From Streptomyces mutabilis (GTDB lineage: Bacteria; Actinomycetota; Actinomycetes; Streptomycetales; Streptomycetaceae), in contig NZ_BMTT01000002.1 in the NCBI RefSeq assembly GCF_014649815.1, forward strand, positions 310,001-374,000: a DNA stretch of 64,000 bases. Direction: 5' to 3'. This document shows, piece after piece, positions 7,831 through 17,134 of this stretch. Below the pieces are notes generated by a model. That model saw only the letters and a program-made list of their open reading frames with translations, was not told the DNA's origin and ran no database searches. The translations under genes were made by a program, and so were the position numbers. Every line of letters begins with the position of its first letter. Position 1 is the first letter of the stretch.

Positions 7831-10733
7831 GCGTCCACCTCCACTGTGTCGTTGCCGGCGCGGTCCTGGGGAACGGTGCCGGTGTCCGCCCGCTCCACGC
7901 GGTCCGCCGGGCACACCAGGCTCATTTGGCCCACCCGGCCTGCTCGGTCTCCTCGATCTGCTCGGTCTGCCCAATCCGACAGGGCCGCCCGATCCGACTG
8001 GTCTGATGGGTCCGTCCGGTCCGACGGGCGCGACTGGTCCGATGGATGCGCAGCGCCCGGCAGAAACGACCGGTCCGATGCGTCCGACAGAACCGACGGA
8101 ACCGGCCGAACCGTGCTGTCCGCCGGGCACGCTTCGCCCGCCCCGTCCTCTCCGCCCCCGTCGTCGCCGAGGCCGAGCAACTGCCGGACCGCCGGCAGCA
8201 CCGCGTCGGCCCGACCGGTGTCGAGGTCGGCCGCGAAACCGGGTGCGCCGGCACCGGCCGCGGTCGCCGCACGCCGTCCCTGCGGACACCGGACCAGCTC
8301 GCCGATGCTGCGGCGGACGCCCGGCTCGTACGCCGAGAAGGTGCGCCGCAGCAGCGGCAGTACGTCCGTGAACACCTCCGCAGGCACGCCGGTCAGCCAC
8401 GCGTCGACCAGAGCGAGCAGCCGTTCGTCGTGGAGGAGCAGCATGCCGCCGCCCGAGCCGCCGACGAAGCCCTCGATCCACGCCGCGGCGTCCGCCGGAC
8501 GTGTCCCCGGGGACAGCACCAGGCCCATGAGCCGCGCCGCTTCGTCCGGCGGGAGCTCGCCGTCGTCGAGCAGGAGCCGGACGGCGCGCCCCCGGACGAC
8601 TCCGGGCACGGTGTCCCGTGCGGACAGGGTGCGCAGCACGTCCCGCCAGCGGGCTCGCAGGGCACCGTGGCCGGGCGCGGGCGCGTCGCCGAGCAGTCCC
8701 ACCGCACCGTGCACGGCGTCCACGTGCCGGCGCATCTCCTGGGCCGCGTCGGCGTCCAGCGCGGCACAGGCCGGGGGAAGCCCCACGAAGACGCGCTCGG
8801 CGAGGCCCGCGGCGACCTCGGCCAGCGCACCGGTGCCGGTGCCGCGTACGTCGCCGTAGCGCAGTGAACGGACGAGGGCCGGAAGGGCCTGGGCGAGGTG
8901 GCCGACGTCCGTGTCGAGCGCCGCGCGGTCGGCGAGTATCCGCATCACCGGGCCGAGCGCGTCCGGCAGTTCGGCCAGCAGGCAGCGTTCGGCGAGCGCG
9001 GTGACCTCGGCGAGGGTCTGTGCGGTGACGGCGTCCGCCTCCGCCCTGGCGGTCGCGGCGGCGAGCACGGTCGTGCCCCACACCCCGGCCTCGGCGACCC
9101 GCACCGACAGCTCCGGCTCCCACCGCAGCCGCCATGTCTCGCGGAACGTGCCCGTGCTGCCGCGCGAGGCGGCCGGCTCCCCCCAGCCGACGCCGAGCAG
9201 CCGCAGCCGGTGCAGCAGTCTGCTTCGCCCCGCGTCGGTCTCCTTGCGCAGGTCGAGCTCCAGCTCCCGCTCCGGAGCCTCCGGCTTCAGCCGCAGCCGC
9301 CGCTGCAGGCGGGCCAGGTCCCGCTGCAGCGGCACCGCCGGCGCCCCGGCGGGCACCGCGCCCAGTGCGTCACCCACGACCAGCCGGTCGTGCACCAGGG
9401 CGAGCGGCACGTCCGAGCCCTCGCACATCACCGCGCGCACGGCCTCCGTCGTCTCGCTCAGTCCGGGCAGCGGCCGGCCACGCATCACCGCGAGCGTCTC
9501 GGCCAGTCGCACCGCTTCGATGACGTGCGCCGAGGAGACGAGCCGGTCCTCCGCCCGCAGCAGCCCGGCCACCTTGGTCAGCCACCGCTCCACGGGCCGG
9601 TCCGGCGCACCGAACAGGTGCCCGTACCAACCCGGCGACTCGATACCCGCCCCGTACCCGCCGGCCCGGGACAGCCTGCGGTGGGTCCAGGGCACCCAGG
9701 TCATCTCCACCTTCGTCCTGGGCAGCCCCTTCAGCAGCGCCCGGTCGGCGGCGACGGTGACCTTGTGCCGCAGTGCGGGCACGTGCCAGGCCCCGCACAC
9801 CACGGCGACGCCCTGGGTGAACTCGCGCTGCGCCGCCCGTATCCGGAGCCGCATGTACGCCTCCCGCACGCGGTCCCGGTCGGGTCCGCCGCCCTCCTCG
9901 GTCTCCCGCAGCGCGGTCATGGCCTCCTCGATCGCCGTGAACGGTGCGAATACGTCCCCGTCGCCCGCGCCCCGGTGCTCGACGGCGTCCTCCCACCAGA
10001 GCTCGGGGTCGTCGTAGCCGGCGGCCTCGGCGAGCGCGGCGAGCGGATCGCCCCGGAGGTCGGGGAGGACGGCACCGGACTCGCCCTCCTCGCGGGCTCC
10101 GGGCTCGTCCCCCTCGCCCGGCCCGGATCCGCCCTCCTTGCCCGGAACCAGCTCCTCCGGTTCGTCCGGCTCCGTCCCCTCCACCACGCACTCCCGCGCC
10201 CGCCACGCCAGCGTGTGTGTCGCCGGCAGGTCGATGAAGCGGGCCGGTACGTCGTGGTCCAGGGCCCAGCGGACGGCCACCCACTCCGGGGAGAACTCGG
10301 CCAGCGGCCAGAAGGCCGAGCGGCCGGGTTCGTCCACGGCGTGGGCGAGGAGCGCGACCGGGGGGCGCATGTCCTCGTCCGCGGCCAGCGGGATCAGCGC
10401 GTCGGCCTCGGGCGGCCCCTCGATCAGTACGATCCCCGGCCGGGAAGCCTCCAGCGCCGCCCGGACGGCCCGCGCCGACCCCGGCCCGTGATGGCGCACA
10501 CCCAGCAGCAACGGCCCACCACCGGTCACCGCGGCCCCGCGGCCCCCTCCACTCCCGCCCTCGCCACGCCCGTTCACGCCCGGCAGGCTCCCGCCCGGCA
10601 AGCCGCTCCCGGACCCACTCGGCAGGCCGCTGCCGGACCCGACCGGTCGACCGCTCCCGGAGCCGTCAGTGCCCGCCACACCGTCCCCCTCGCCTACGGG
10701 TCCAGGACGAGTCCTCGTCGTCCGCCGTGACAC
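7827..10733 (-). CDS. DUF5682 family protein, TraB/TIKI/ChaN-like N-terminal motifs
   Basis: 968 residues from a GTG at 10733. A GTG at 10529, with a GGAGGGGG box 11 nt upstream, would remove a Gly/Ser-repeat N-terminus and begin just before the conserved part, and is a good alternative. The first conserved block is LLLGVRHHGPGSARA (His81, His82), followed by LIEGPPEAD (Glu105, Glu109). Near residue 315 is VVCGAWHVPAL. This pattern of a GxxH, a Glu-rich strand end and a later GxxH resembles the TraB/TIKI/ChaN fold, which is my inference. The remaining about 500 residues are helical and look repeat-like. It is encoded between the MoxR ATPase and the VWA protein with ATGA overlap to the latter. 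Function is not known. Confidence 0.8.
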   Translation of the reverse strand: MSRRTTRTRPGPVGEGDGVAGTDGSGSGRPVGSGSGLPSGSGSGLPGGSLPGVNGRGEGGSGGGRGAAVTGGGPLLLGVRHHGPGSARAVRAALEASRPGIVLIEGPPEADALIPLAADEDMRPPVALLAHAVDEPGRSAFWPLAEFSPEWVAVRWALDHDVPARFIDLPATHTLAWRARECVVEGTEPDEPEELVPGKEGGSGPGEGDEPGAREEGESGAVLPDLRGDPLAALAEAAGYDDPELWWEDAVEHRGAGDGDVFAPFTAIEEAMTALRETEEGGGPDRDRVREAYMRLRIRAAQREFTQGVAVVCGAWHVPALRHKVTVAADRALLKGLPRTKVEMTWVPWTHRRLSRAGGYGAGIESPGWYGHLFGAPDRPVERWLTKVAGLLRAEDRLVSSAHVIEAVRLAETLAVMRGRPLPGLSETTEAVRAVMCEGSDVPLALVHDRLVVGDALGAVPAGAPAVPLQRDLARLQRRLRLKPEAPERELELDLRKETDAGRSRLLHRLRLLGVGWGEPAASRGSTGTFRETWRLRWEPELSVRVAEAGVWGTTVLAAATARAEADAVTAQTLAEVTALAERCLLAELPDALGPVMRILADRAALDTDVGHLAQALPALVRSLRYGDVRGTGTGALAEVAAGLAERVFVGLPPACAALDADAAQEMRRHVDAVHGAVGLLGDAPAPGHGALRARWRDVLRTLSARDTVPGVVRGRAVRLLLDDGELPPDEAARLMGLVLSPGTRPADAAAWIEGFVGGSGGGMLLLHDERLLALVDAWLTGVPAEVFTDVLPLLRRTFSAYEPGVRRSIGELVRCPQGRRAATAAGAGAPGFAADLDTGRADAVLPAVRQLLGLGDDGGGEDGAGEACPADSTVRPVPSVLSDASDRSFLPGAAHPSDQSRPSDRTDPSDQSDRAALSDWADRADRGDRAGRVGQMSLVCPADRVERADTGTVPQDRAGNDTVEVDA

Positions 10734-10785
10734 CGAGCACCGGAACGGCCCGCCGGGACAGCGTCCACGTCCACATGCCGCTCAT
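10666..10785 (-). CDS. small ORF coupled to the MoxR stop (39 codons, uncertain)
   Basis: An ATG at 10785 overlaps the MoxR stop codon as ATGA and opens a 39-codon frame rich in Trp and Arg (MSGMWTWTLSRRAVPVLGV), ending with TGA at 10666. It overlaps the DUF5682 start at 10733 in another frame. Its placement suggests either a small protein or a bridge that carries ribosomes from the MoxR gene to DUF5682. No homology is known to me and it may be chance. Confidence 0.3.
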   Translation of the reverse strand: MSGMWTWTLSRRAVPVLGVTADDEDSSWTRRRGGRCGGH

Positions 10786-11921
10786 ACGCTCACCTCCCGG
10801 CACGCCCGGTAGAAGTCCCTCCAACCGTCACGCTCCCGGACGACCGTCTCCAGGTACTCCTGCCAGATGACGCGGTCGGCGGCCGGGTCGCGGACGACGG
10901 CGCCGAGGATGCCCGCTGCGACGTCATCGGGCCGGAGCACGCCGTCGCCGAAATGGGCCGCAAGCGCGAGGCCGTTGGTGACGACGGAGATGGCCTCGGC
11001 CGTGGACAACGTGCCGCTGGGCGACTTCACCTTGGTGCGCCCGTCGTCCGTCAGTCCGTCGCGCAGCTCGCGGAAGACGGTGACGACACGGCGGATCTCG
11101 TCGATGCCGTCCGGCGTCGTCGGCAGGTCGAGGGAGCGGCCGATCTGGTCGACGCGGCGCGAGACGATCTCGACTTCGGCCTCCGCGGTCTCGGGCAGCG
11201 GCAGCACCACGGTGTTGAAACGCCGACGCAAGGCGCTGGACAGGTCGTTGACTCCGCGGTCGCGGTCGTTGGCGGTGGCGATCAGATTGAATCCGCGGAC
11301 CGCCTGCACCTCCTGGCCGAGCTCCGGTATCGGCAGGTTCTTCTCCGACAGGATCGTGATGAGTGTGTCCTGCACGTCGGCCGGAATGCGGGTCAGTTCC
11401 TCCACCCGGGCGGTCAGGCCCTCCGCCATGGCCCGCATCACGGGGCTGGGCACGAGGGCGTCGCGGCTGGGGCCGTGGGCCAGGAGACGCGCGTAGTTCC
11501 AGCCGTAGCGGATGGCCTCTTCGGGGGTGCCGGCCGTGCCCTGCACCAACAGGGTCGAGTCACCGCTGACGGCCGCGGCGAGGTGCTCGGAGACCCAGGT
11601 CTTCGCGGTGCCGGGCACCCCGAGCAGGAGCAGGGCGCGATCGGTGGCTAGCGTGCTGACGGCCACTTCGACGATGCGGCGCGGGCCCACGTACTTCGGA
11701 GAGATCTCCGTGCCGTCGGGCAGGGTGCCGCCGAGCAGGTAGGTGGCGACTGCCCACGGCGACAGTTTCCAGCGGGGCGGGCGCGGGCGGTCGTCCTGCG
11801 CAGCCAGCGCGGCGAGTTCGGCCGCGAACGCGTTCTCGGCGTGCGGCCGCAAGGCCTCCGTGCCGGGTGCGGACCCGTCCCGACTCGGGTCGACGGATGT
11901 CGGTGCTACGGACACAGGCAT
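10782..11921 (-). CDS. MoxR-type AAA+ ATPase
   Basis: 379 residues from an ATG at 11921 preceded by GGAGGGGGA at a spacing of 7. The Walker A motif is GVPGTAKT (101-108). Around the Walker B position the chain reads ARVEELTRIPADVQDTL, with Glu-Glu in place of the common Asp-Glu. A sensor-1 type Asn lies in FNLIATANDRDRGVND and an Arg-rich LSSALRRRF follows. MoxR ATPases act as chaperone-like remodelers with VWA partners. The VWA protein two genes downstream is the likely partner. The promoter is of the RecA-NDp damage class, at 11964-11986, and predicts a leader of about 35 nt. Confidence 0.88.
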   Translation of the reverse strand: MPVSVAPTSVDPSRDGSAPGTEALRPHAENAFAAELAALAAQDDRPRPPRWKLSPWAVATYLLGGTLPDGTEISPKYVGPRRIVEVAVSTLATDRALLLLGVPGTAKTWVSEHLAAAVSGDSTLLVQGTAGTPEEAIRYGWNYARLLAHGPSRDALVPSPVMRAMAEGLTARVEELTRIPADVQDTLITILSEKNLPIPELGQEVQAVRGFNLIATANDRDRGVNDLSSALRRRFNTVVLPLPETAEAEVEIVSRRVDQIGRSLDLPTTPDGIDEIRRVVTVFRELRDGLTDDGRTKVKSPSGTLSTAEAISVVTNGLALAAHFGDGVLRPDDVAAGILGAVVRDPAADRVIWQEYLETVVRERDGWRDFYRACREVSV

Positions 11922-11963
11922 GGCTGAATCCCCCTCCAGCTCGGCCGGTTCGATCTGCCGTCC

Positions 11964-11986
11964 ACGGTGCACCACGCCACTGACAA
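11964..11986 (-). promoter_or_regulatory. RecA-NDp (PafBC-type) promoter of the MoxR operon
   Basis: Reading the minus strand, TTGTCAGTG (11986-11978), 8 nt, then CACCGT (11969-11964). This fits the actinobacterial DNA damage promoter TTGTCRGTG-N8-TAnnnT in the -35 part exactly. The -10 box has C instead of T at its first position. The expected start of transcription is near 11957. Confidence 0.65.
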
Positions 11987-12034
11987 TCACTCTGACCAGC
12001 TAGAACGCAAGCGCCGACCCGATTGTCAGTGGCG
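11975..12034. repeat. 14-bp inverted repeat in the divergent promoter region
   Basis: CGCCACTGACAATC (11975-11988) and its exact complement at 12021-12034 are separated by 32 nt. Each arm holds the -35 box of one of two promoters facing away from each other. Confidence 0.9.
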
Positions 12035-12045
12035 GGATCTACCTT
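12023..12045 (+). promoter_or_regulatory. RecA-NDp (PafBC-type) promoter of the SWIM operon
   Basis: TTGTCAGTG (12023-12031), exactly 8 nt, then TACCTT (12040-12045) match the consensus TTGTCRGTG-N8-TAnnnT perfectly. Transcription should start about 7 nt after the -10 box, at or beside the A of the ATG at 12053, giving a leaderless mRNA. Confidence 0.82.
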
Positions 12046-12052
12046 CGATGAC

Positions 12053-13408
12053 ATGACTCAGCAGGGGGTGCGCTGGACCCCGGACCAGGTGCTGGCACTG
12101 GCACCTGACGCGGCGTCACGCAGAGCGGGCGGCAGACTCGCCACAGCCGGCCCGTGGTCCGAGGTGGGGAGCTCCGACGAGGGGACGGTGTGGGGACTGT
12201 GCCAGGGCAGCGGCGGCAAGCCGTATCAGACGGTCGTCGATATCGCGGACGTGTCCGGGCCCGCGTACAAGTGCGGCTGTCCGAGTCACCAGTTCCCGTG
12301 CAAGCACGCGCTCGGGCTGTTGCTGCTCTGGGCGGGCGGAGACGGTGCGGTCCCGGAGGGTGAGCCGCCGCACTGGGTGGAGCAGTGGGTTTCCGGGCGA
12401 CGCGCACGCGTGAAGGAGGGGACGACGGCAGGACCGCCCGGGTCCGCCGCTCGGTCCGGTGATCCGGCGGCGGCGCTGCGCCGGGCGGCACAGCGGGCCG
12501 AGCGGGTCACCGCGGGCGCGACGGAGCTGGAGCAACGCCTGTCGGACCTGCTGCGCGGCGGCCTGGCCGAAGCGGAGCAGGCAGGATACGCGCTGTGGGA
12601 GGAGACGGCGGCCCGCATGGTCGACGCCCAGGCCCCGGGACTCGCCGCGCGGGTGCGGGAGTTGGGGTCGATTCCCTCGTCCGGTCCCGATTGGCCGGTC
12701 CGGCTGCTGGAGGAGTGCGCCCTGCTCCACCTCCTCGACCAGGGATGGCTGCGGCGCGAGCGGCTGCCGGACGAACTCGCGGCGACGGTCCGCACACGCG
12801 TCGGCCTGCCGTCGACGGCAGACGGCCCCCCGGTGCGGGACCACTGGTTGGTCCTCGCTCAGTACGACACCGCGGACGCCCGGCTGACGACCCGCCGCAT
12901 CTGGCTGTACGGCACGGAGACGGACCGCACCGCGCTCCTCCTCTCCTACGGCGCCGCGGGCCGGGCTCCGGAGCTGACGCTGCCCGTGGGGCTGAGCCTG
13001 GACGCGGAGCTGTCGGCGTATCCGGGTGGCGGCCGGCAGCGAGCGGCGCTGGGCAAACAGTTCGCGCCGCCCGCGCCCGCGGAGATGCGTCCGAGAGGTG
13101 TGACGACGTCCCAGGCCGTCGCCCGTTACGGCACCGCCCTCCGTGCCGACCCGTGGCTGGAGTCGGTGCCGGTGACGCTGGCAGGGGTCGTCCCGGTGCC
13201 GGACGGCGACGTCTGGCAGTTGGCGGACGCCGTCGGGGACACGGCACTGCCGATCACCCCAGCCGTCGGCAACCGCCCGGGGCTGTGGCGCCTCGTCGCC
13301 CTGTCCGGCGGTGCGCCCGTGAAGGTCTTCGGTGAGTGCGGCCACCGGGGCTTCACACCCTTGACCGCTTGGCCGGACGGTCCGGGCCGGGCGGTGCCGC
13401 TGCACTGA
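12053..13408 (+). CDS. SWIM zinc-finger protein
   Basis: 451 residues. The ATG at 12053 is chosen because the -10 box at 12040-12045 makes the transcript begin there, and no ribosome site lies upstream. A TTG at 12023 in the same frame falls inside the promoter. The SWIM motif CxCx6CxH is at Cys74, Cys76, Cys83 and His85 (YKCGCPSHQFPCKHALGLL). SWIM domains bind Zn and mediate DNA or protein contacts. The following about 360 residues are helical with no motif I recognise. The DUF5691 gene follows after 34 nt. This pair is divergent from the MoxR/DUF5682/VWA genes under mirrored damage-type promoters, so all five products likely act together. Confidence 0.88.
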   Translation: MTQQGVRWTPDQVLALAPDAASRRAGGRLATAGPWSEVGSSDEGTVWGLCQGSGGKPYQTVVDIADVSGPAYKCGCPSHQFPCKHALGLLLLWAGGDGAVPEGEPPHWVEQWVSGRRARVKEGTTAGPPGSAARSGDPAAALRRAAQRAERVTAGATELEQRLSDLLRGGLAEAEQAGYALWEETAARMVDAQAPGLAARVRELGSIPSSGPDWPVRLLEECALLHLLDQGWLRRERLPDELAATVRTRVGLPSTADGPPVRDHWLVLAQYDTADARLTTRRIWLYGTETDRTALLLSYGAAGRAPELTLPVGLSLDAELSAYPGGGRQRAALGKQFAPPAPAEMRPRGVTTSQAVARYGTALRADPWLESVPVTLAGVVPVPDGDVWQLADAVGDTALPITPAVGNRPGLWRLVALSGGAPVKVFGECGHRGFTPLTAWPDGPGRAVPLH

Positions 13409-13442
13409 CCCGCCCCACGCAACGGAACCGGAAGGGACCCGC

Positions 13443-15083
13443 ATGACCAGGACGCCCGAGACCGCGACACCGGACACACCCGTGCAGACACCCGTGCCCC
13501 GCCCCTGGGAGGAGCTCGTCACCGCCGCGCTGCTCGGTACGGACCGGCGCACTCCGCGGGGCTGCGAGCCCGGGCCACGCGCACCGGCGGCACTGCTGGA
13601 CGCGGCGGCCGCCCAGACCGTGCGCAGGCGCGCCGGACTGCGCCCGGCCCCCGCGGCCCGGCGTGCGGAGCCGGCTCCGGAGGACCCCCGCCCGCCCTTG
13701 CCGACCGCGGCCGCCCACCGGCTCACGACGCTGCTCACCGACCGGCCCGGCCCGGCGGGCGGCGGCCGCCGAGGTACCGCGCCCGACCTGATGGAACTGC
13801 TGCCCCAGTGGCTGGCAGCGGCGAACGCCCGTGGCTTCGCGGCACCGCCCCAGACGATTCCGGCCCTGTTGGACGCGGCCCGGGGACGCACGGACCTGCG
13901 TCCGGCGGCACTGACGTTCGCGGGGCCCCGCGCCCTGTGGCTGGCCCGGCTGAATCCGGACTGGCGGTTCGCCCTGCGGTCGACGCCGGGCGGCGGCACC
14001 GCGCTGTCCGGCCCGGATGCCGCGGAGCGGATACGGCGCCTGTGGGAGGAGGGCCTCTTCGCCGAGCGGGTGGCCCTACTGGCGTCCTTGCGCGCCCGCG
14101 ACCCCGCGGCAGGCCGGGCACTGCTGACCTCGACGTGGGCGACGGAGCGGGCCGAGGACCGGCTGATGTTCCTCGACTCGCTGCGGACCGGACTGGAGCC
14201 GGCGGACGAGCCGTTCCTGGAGCAGGCGCTGTCCGACCGCAGCCGCAACGTACGGGCGGCGGCGGCCGAGTTGCTCTCGGCGCTGCCCGAGTCGGCGCTC
14301 GCCGCGCGCATGGCGGCGCGCGCCGCGACGTGCGTGTCCCTCGACCGCGCCCTGGATCCACCGGCGATCGCGGTCGAGGCTCCGCACGAGTGTGACGCGG
14401 CCATGGAGCGGGACGGCGTCACACTCAAGCCGCCCTCGGGGCGGGGGGAACGGTCCTGGTGGTTCGGTCAATTGGTGGAGGCGGCCCCGCTCGGGACCTG
14501 GCCGGCCCGGCTCGGCGGACGTACCCCCGAGGAGATCGTCGCCCTGCCGGTGGCGGACGACTGGCAGAGCGATCTGCTCGCCGCGTGGTGCCGGGCCGCG
14601 GTACGGCAGCGGAACGGTGCGTGGGCGAGGGCGCTGTTGGGCGCACCCACGGCGCCCGAGGCCGGGGGGCCGGGCGCGGTGTCACTGGCCGAACGGGCCA
14701 AACTCCTCGGCACCCTGCGGGCCGCCGAACGGGCCGAGTGGGTCGCCGGGTTCATCGCGACGCACGGCCTGTCCGAGGCGTTCCAGCTGCTCGGGATGTG
14801 CGCGGTGCCATGGGCCCCGCCGCTCGGACGCGCGGTGGTCGACGCGCTCAACATCGCCCGGGACGCCGGGAGCTACCCCTGGAGCTTCAGCGGTGTCATG
14901 GGTCTGGCCGAACGCTGCCTCGACCCCTCGGAGGCGGGGCGCCTCGACGGTCTGCTGGCGATACCCGACGAGCCGCAGGACGCGTCACCGGGAGCCGGTG
15001 GGTACTGGGCCGAGGCGTTCCAGCGGCTCGTGACGACACTGCGGCTGCGTGCGGCGATGGCCGAGGAACTGGGGGCGGTGTAG
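13443..15083 (+). CDS. DUF5691 family protein
   Basis: 546 residues from an ATG at 13443 with GGAAGGGA 7 nt upstream, 34 nt after the SWIM gene and surely co-transcribed. The N-terminal motif PWEELVTAALLGTDRR is typical of DUF5691. A stretch near residues 258-285 (LEQALSDRSRNVRAAAAELLSALP) looks like a HEAT-type helical repeat, so a scaffold role is plausible. No catalytic motif is visible. Family members usually lie beside SWIM, MoxR, VWA and DUF5682 genes. No biochemical role is known to me. Confidence 0.85.
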   Translation: MTRTPETATPDTPVQTPVPRPWEELVTAALLGTDRRTPRGCEPGPRAPAALLDAAAAQTVRRRAGLRPAPAARRAEPAPEDPRPPLPTAAAHRLTTLLTDRPGPAGGGRRGTAPDLMELLPQWLAAANARGFAAPPQTIPALLDAARGRTDLRPAALTFAGPRALWLARLNPDWRFALRSTPGGGTALSGPDAAERIRRLWEEGLFAERVALLASLRARDPAAGRALLTSTWATERAEDRLMFLDSLRTGLEPADEPFLEQALSDRSRNVRAAAAELLSALPESALAARMAARAATCVSLDRALDPPAIAVEAPHECDAAMERDGVTLKPPSGRGERSWWFGQLVEAAPLGTWPARLGGRTPEEIVALPVADDWQSDLLAAWCRAAVRQRNGAWARALLGAPTAPEAGGPGAVSLAERAKLLGTLRAAERAEWVAGFIATHGLSEAFQLLGMCAVPWAPPLGRAVVDALNIARDAGSYPWSFSGVMGLAERCLDPSEAGRLDGLLAIPDEPQDASPGAGGYWAEAFQRLVTTLRLRAAMAEELGAV

Positions 15084-15336
15084 CGGACAGGAGAGGCGCG
15101 GCGTCGATCGCCGACCGGGCACCCGCGCGGCCCACCGCCCGGGCGGTGGCGTCGCCCTGCCCGCACCGCCTTGCGCGGACCGCCCTGCCCGCACCGCCTA
15201 ACGCACCGAGGACCTGACAAGGAGCCCCGCTGCCGAACCTCGCCACCGGGCCCGAGCGACCAGGCCACACCGAAGGACGGCACCAGAGGACGGCACCCAC
15301 GGACCGGGCGGCCAGACGGCCAGGGCGGCTACGCGG

Positions 15337-15753
<417 letters not shown>

Positions 15754-16186
15754 CACTGCCTCCATGAAGCGACTACATCCATCCGCACCGACAAGTACCG
15801 CACATCTCGCCGACGCGGACACCCCCGCACCACGTCGTCCGGGGAAGTGAACGAACGTTATCGCCAGCATCCCGCAACCGGCAGTTTCGCGGTGGATACA
15901 GAGGGGGAAATCACACGGTGGGACACGTTCGCCGCGCACCGTTCACAGGGCGCGGCGGCAATACGCGTACGGAGAGCCGCAGCGAGGGCAGGACCGGGCA
16001 GCAGCGCGCCTCGTGGCCGTATCACCGACACCACAGAACTCACGGACCACATGAGCACTGTGTGTCGTTTCAGCCCGCCCATTTCAGACATACCTCGCAA
16101 ACATCATTGATCACTGGTGTCACGACTCTCCACGAGGGCACACGGGGACAGAGGCGTCCCTGCGCGTGCCGACAGGAGGTCGGCCC
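15754..16186. other. divergent intergenic region icmB / lipase
   Basis: 433 nt without a credible gene. On the icmB side, 15775-15796 reads TTGTCGGTG, 8 nt, TGTAGT, one base off the RecA-NDp consensus in its -10 box. On the other side a GGAGGT site precedes the lipase ATG. The stretch 16030-16110 is less GC-rich and probably contains the lipase promoter. Confidence 0.5.
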
Positions 16187-17134
16187 ATGAAGGTCACCAC
16201 GGCAGCACTGCCCCTTCTCCCGCTCTGCCGGCGTCTCCTGCCATGCGTCCCGGGACTGCCGGGCCTACCAGGACTGACAAGCCTGGCGGGCCTCCCGGGT
16301 CGGTTGACCGGGCTCTCCATGACCCTCCTGAAGGCCAGCGCCCTGGAGGTCGCGATCCTCGCCGGGCATCTTCTGCTCTACCCCTCGGGGATCATCCAGG
16401 AGCGCCGCTCCGCCTGCGCCCTACCGTCGGCGGACTCCGACGACCCCCGAACCTCGCCCCCCGCGCCCCGGCTCCCCGCCCCCACCAGCCCCCCGGTCAT
16501 CCTGCTGCACGGTTTCATCGACAACCGATCGGTCTTCCTGCTGCTGCGCCGCAGCCTGGCCCAGCACGGCAGACACCAGATCGAGTCGCTCAACTACTCC
16601 CCTCTGACCTGCGACATCCGCACCGCGGCCGAGTTGCTCGGACGACACGTGGAGGAAGTCTGCGAGCGGACGGGCAGCGAGCGGGTCGACGTCGTCGGGC
16701 ACAGCCTCGGCGGGCTGATCGCGCGGTACTACGTGCAGCGCCTCGGCGGAGACCTGCGCGTCCGGACGCTCGTGACGCTCGGCACCCCGCACGCCGGCAC
16801 CCGGGTGATCCCCCTGGCCGACGCACACCCGATCGTGCGCCAGATGCGCCCCGGTTCCGCGGTGCTCGAGGAGCTGACCCGGCCGTCACCCGGTTGCCGT
16901 ACGCAGTTCGTCAGCTTCTGGAGCGACCTGGACCGCGTGATGGACCCGCTCGAGACGGCACGCCTGAACCACCCCGACCTTTCCGTGCAGAACGTACGGG
17001 TGAGCGGCGTCGGACACCTGGCGCTGCCCGTGCACCCGGCCGTGGCCACCGGCATCCAAGAGGCCCTCGACACCGTCGCGCCGCAGGTGGGCAACGGGAG
17101 GGGCGAACAAGCCGGTGGCCTGACGGTCGCCTGA
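16187..17134 (+). CDS. alpha/beta hydrolase, secreted or membrane-linked lipase-like
   Basis: 315 residues from an ATG at 16187 with GGAGGT 7 nt upstream. The nucleophile is Ser173 in GHSLGG, the oxyanion turn is LLHGF (His108-Gly109) and the base is His277 in GVGHLALPVHP. The acid is probably Asp247, Asp249 or Asp253. The N-terminus has a basic start, a curious LPGLPGLPGL repeat and a hydrophobic stretch (residues about 50-66), so it may be anchored to or pass through the membrane. A GTPHAGT strand end follows the nucleophile elbow, as in triacylglycerol lipases and acyltransferase-like lipases. The substrate is not known. It is transcribed alone, upstream of the M23 peptidase. Confidence 0.82.
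   Translation: MKVTTAALPLLPLCRRLLPCVPGLPGLPGLTSLAGLPGRLTGLSMTLLKASALEVAILAGHLLLYPSGIIQERRSACALPSADSDDPRTSPPAPRLPAPTSPPVILLHGFIDNRSVFLLLRRSLAQHGRHQIESLNYSPLTCDIRTAAELLGRHVEEVCERTGSERVDVVGHSLGGLIARYYVQRLGGDLRVRTLVTLGTPHAGTRVIPLADAHPIVRQMRPGSAVLEELTRPSPGCRTQFVSFWSDLDRVMDPLETARLNHPDLSVQNVRVSGVGHLALPVHPAVATGIQEALDTVAPQVGNGRGEQAGGLTVA

Noticed and set aside
15775-15796. RecA-NDp-like promoter for icmB (TTGTCGGTG-N8-TGTAGT).
   Set aside because: The second base of the -10 box is G instead of A, and a damage role for icmB has no support, so it is not called.
15858-16100. 80-codon minus-strand frame before icmB.
   Set aside because: No ribosome site or recognisable sequence, and it overlaps the likely promoter region.
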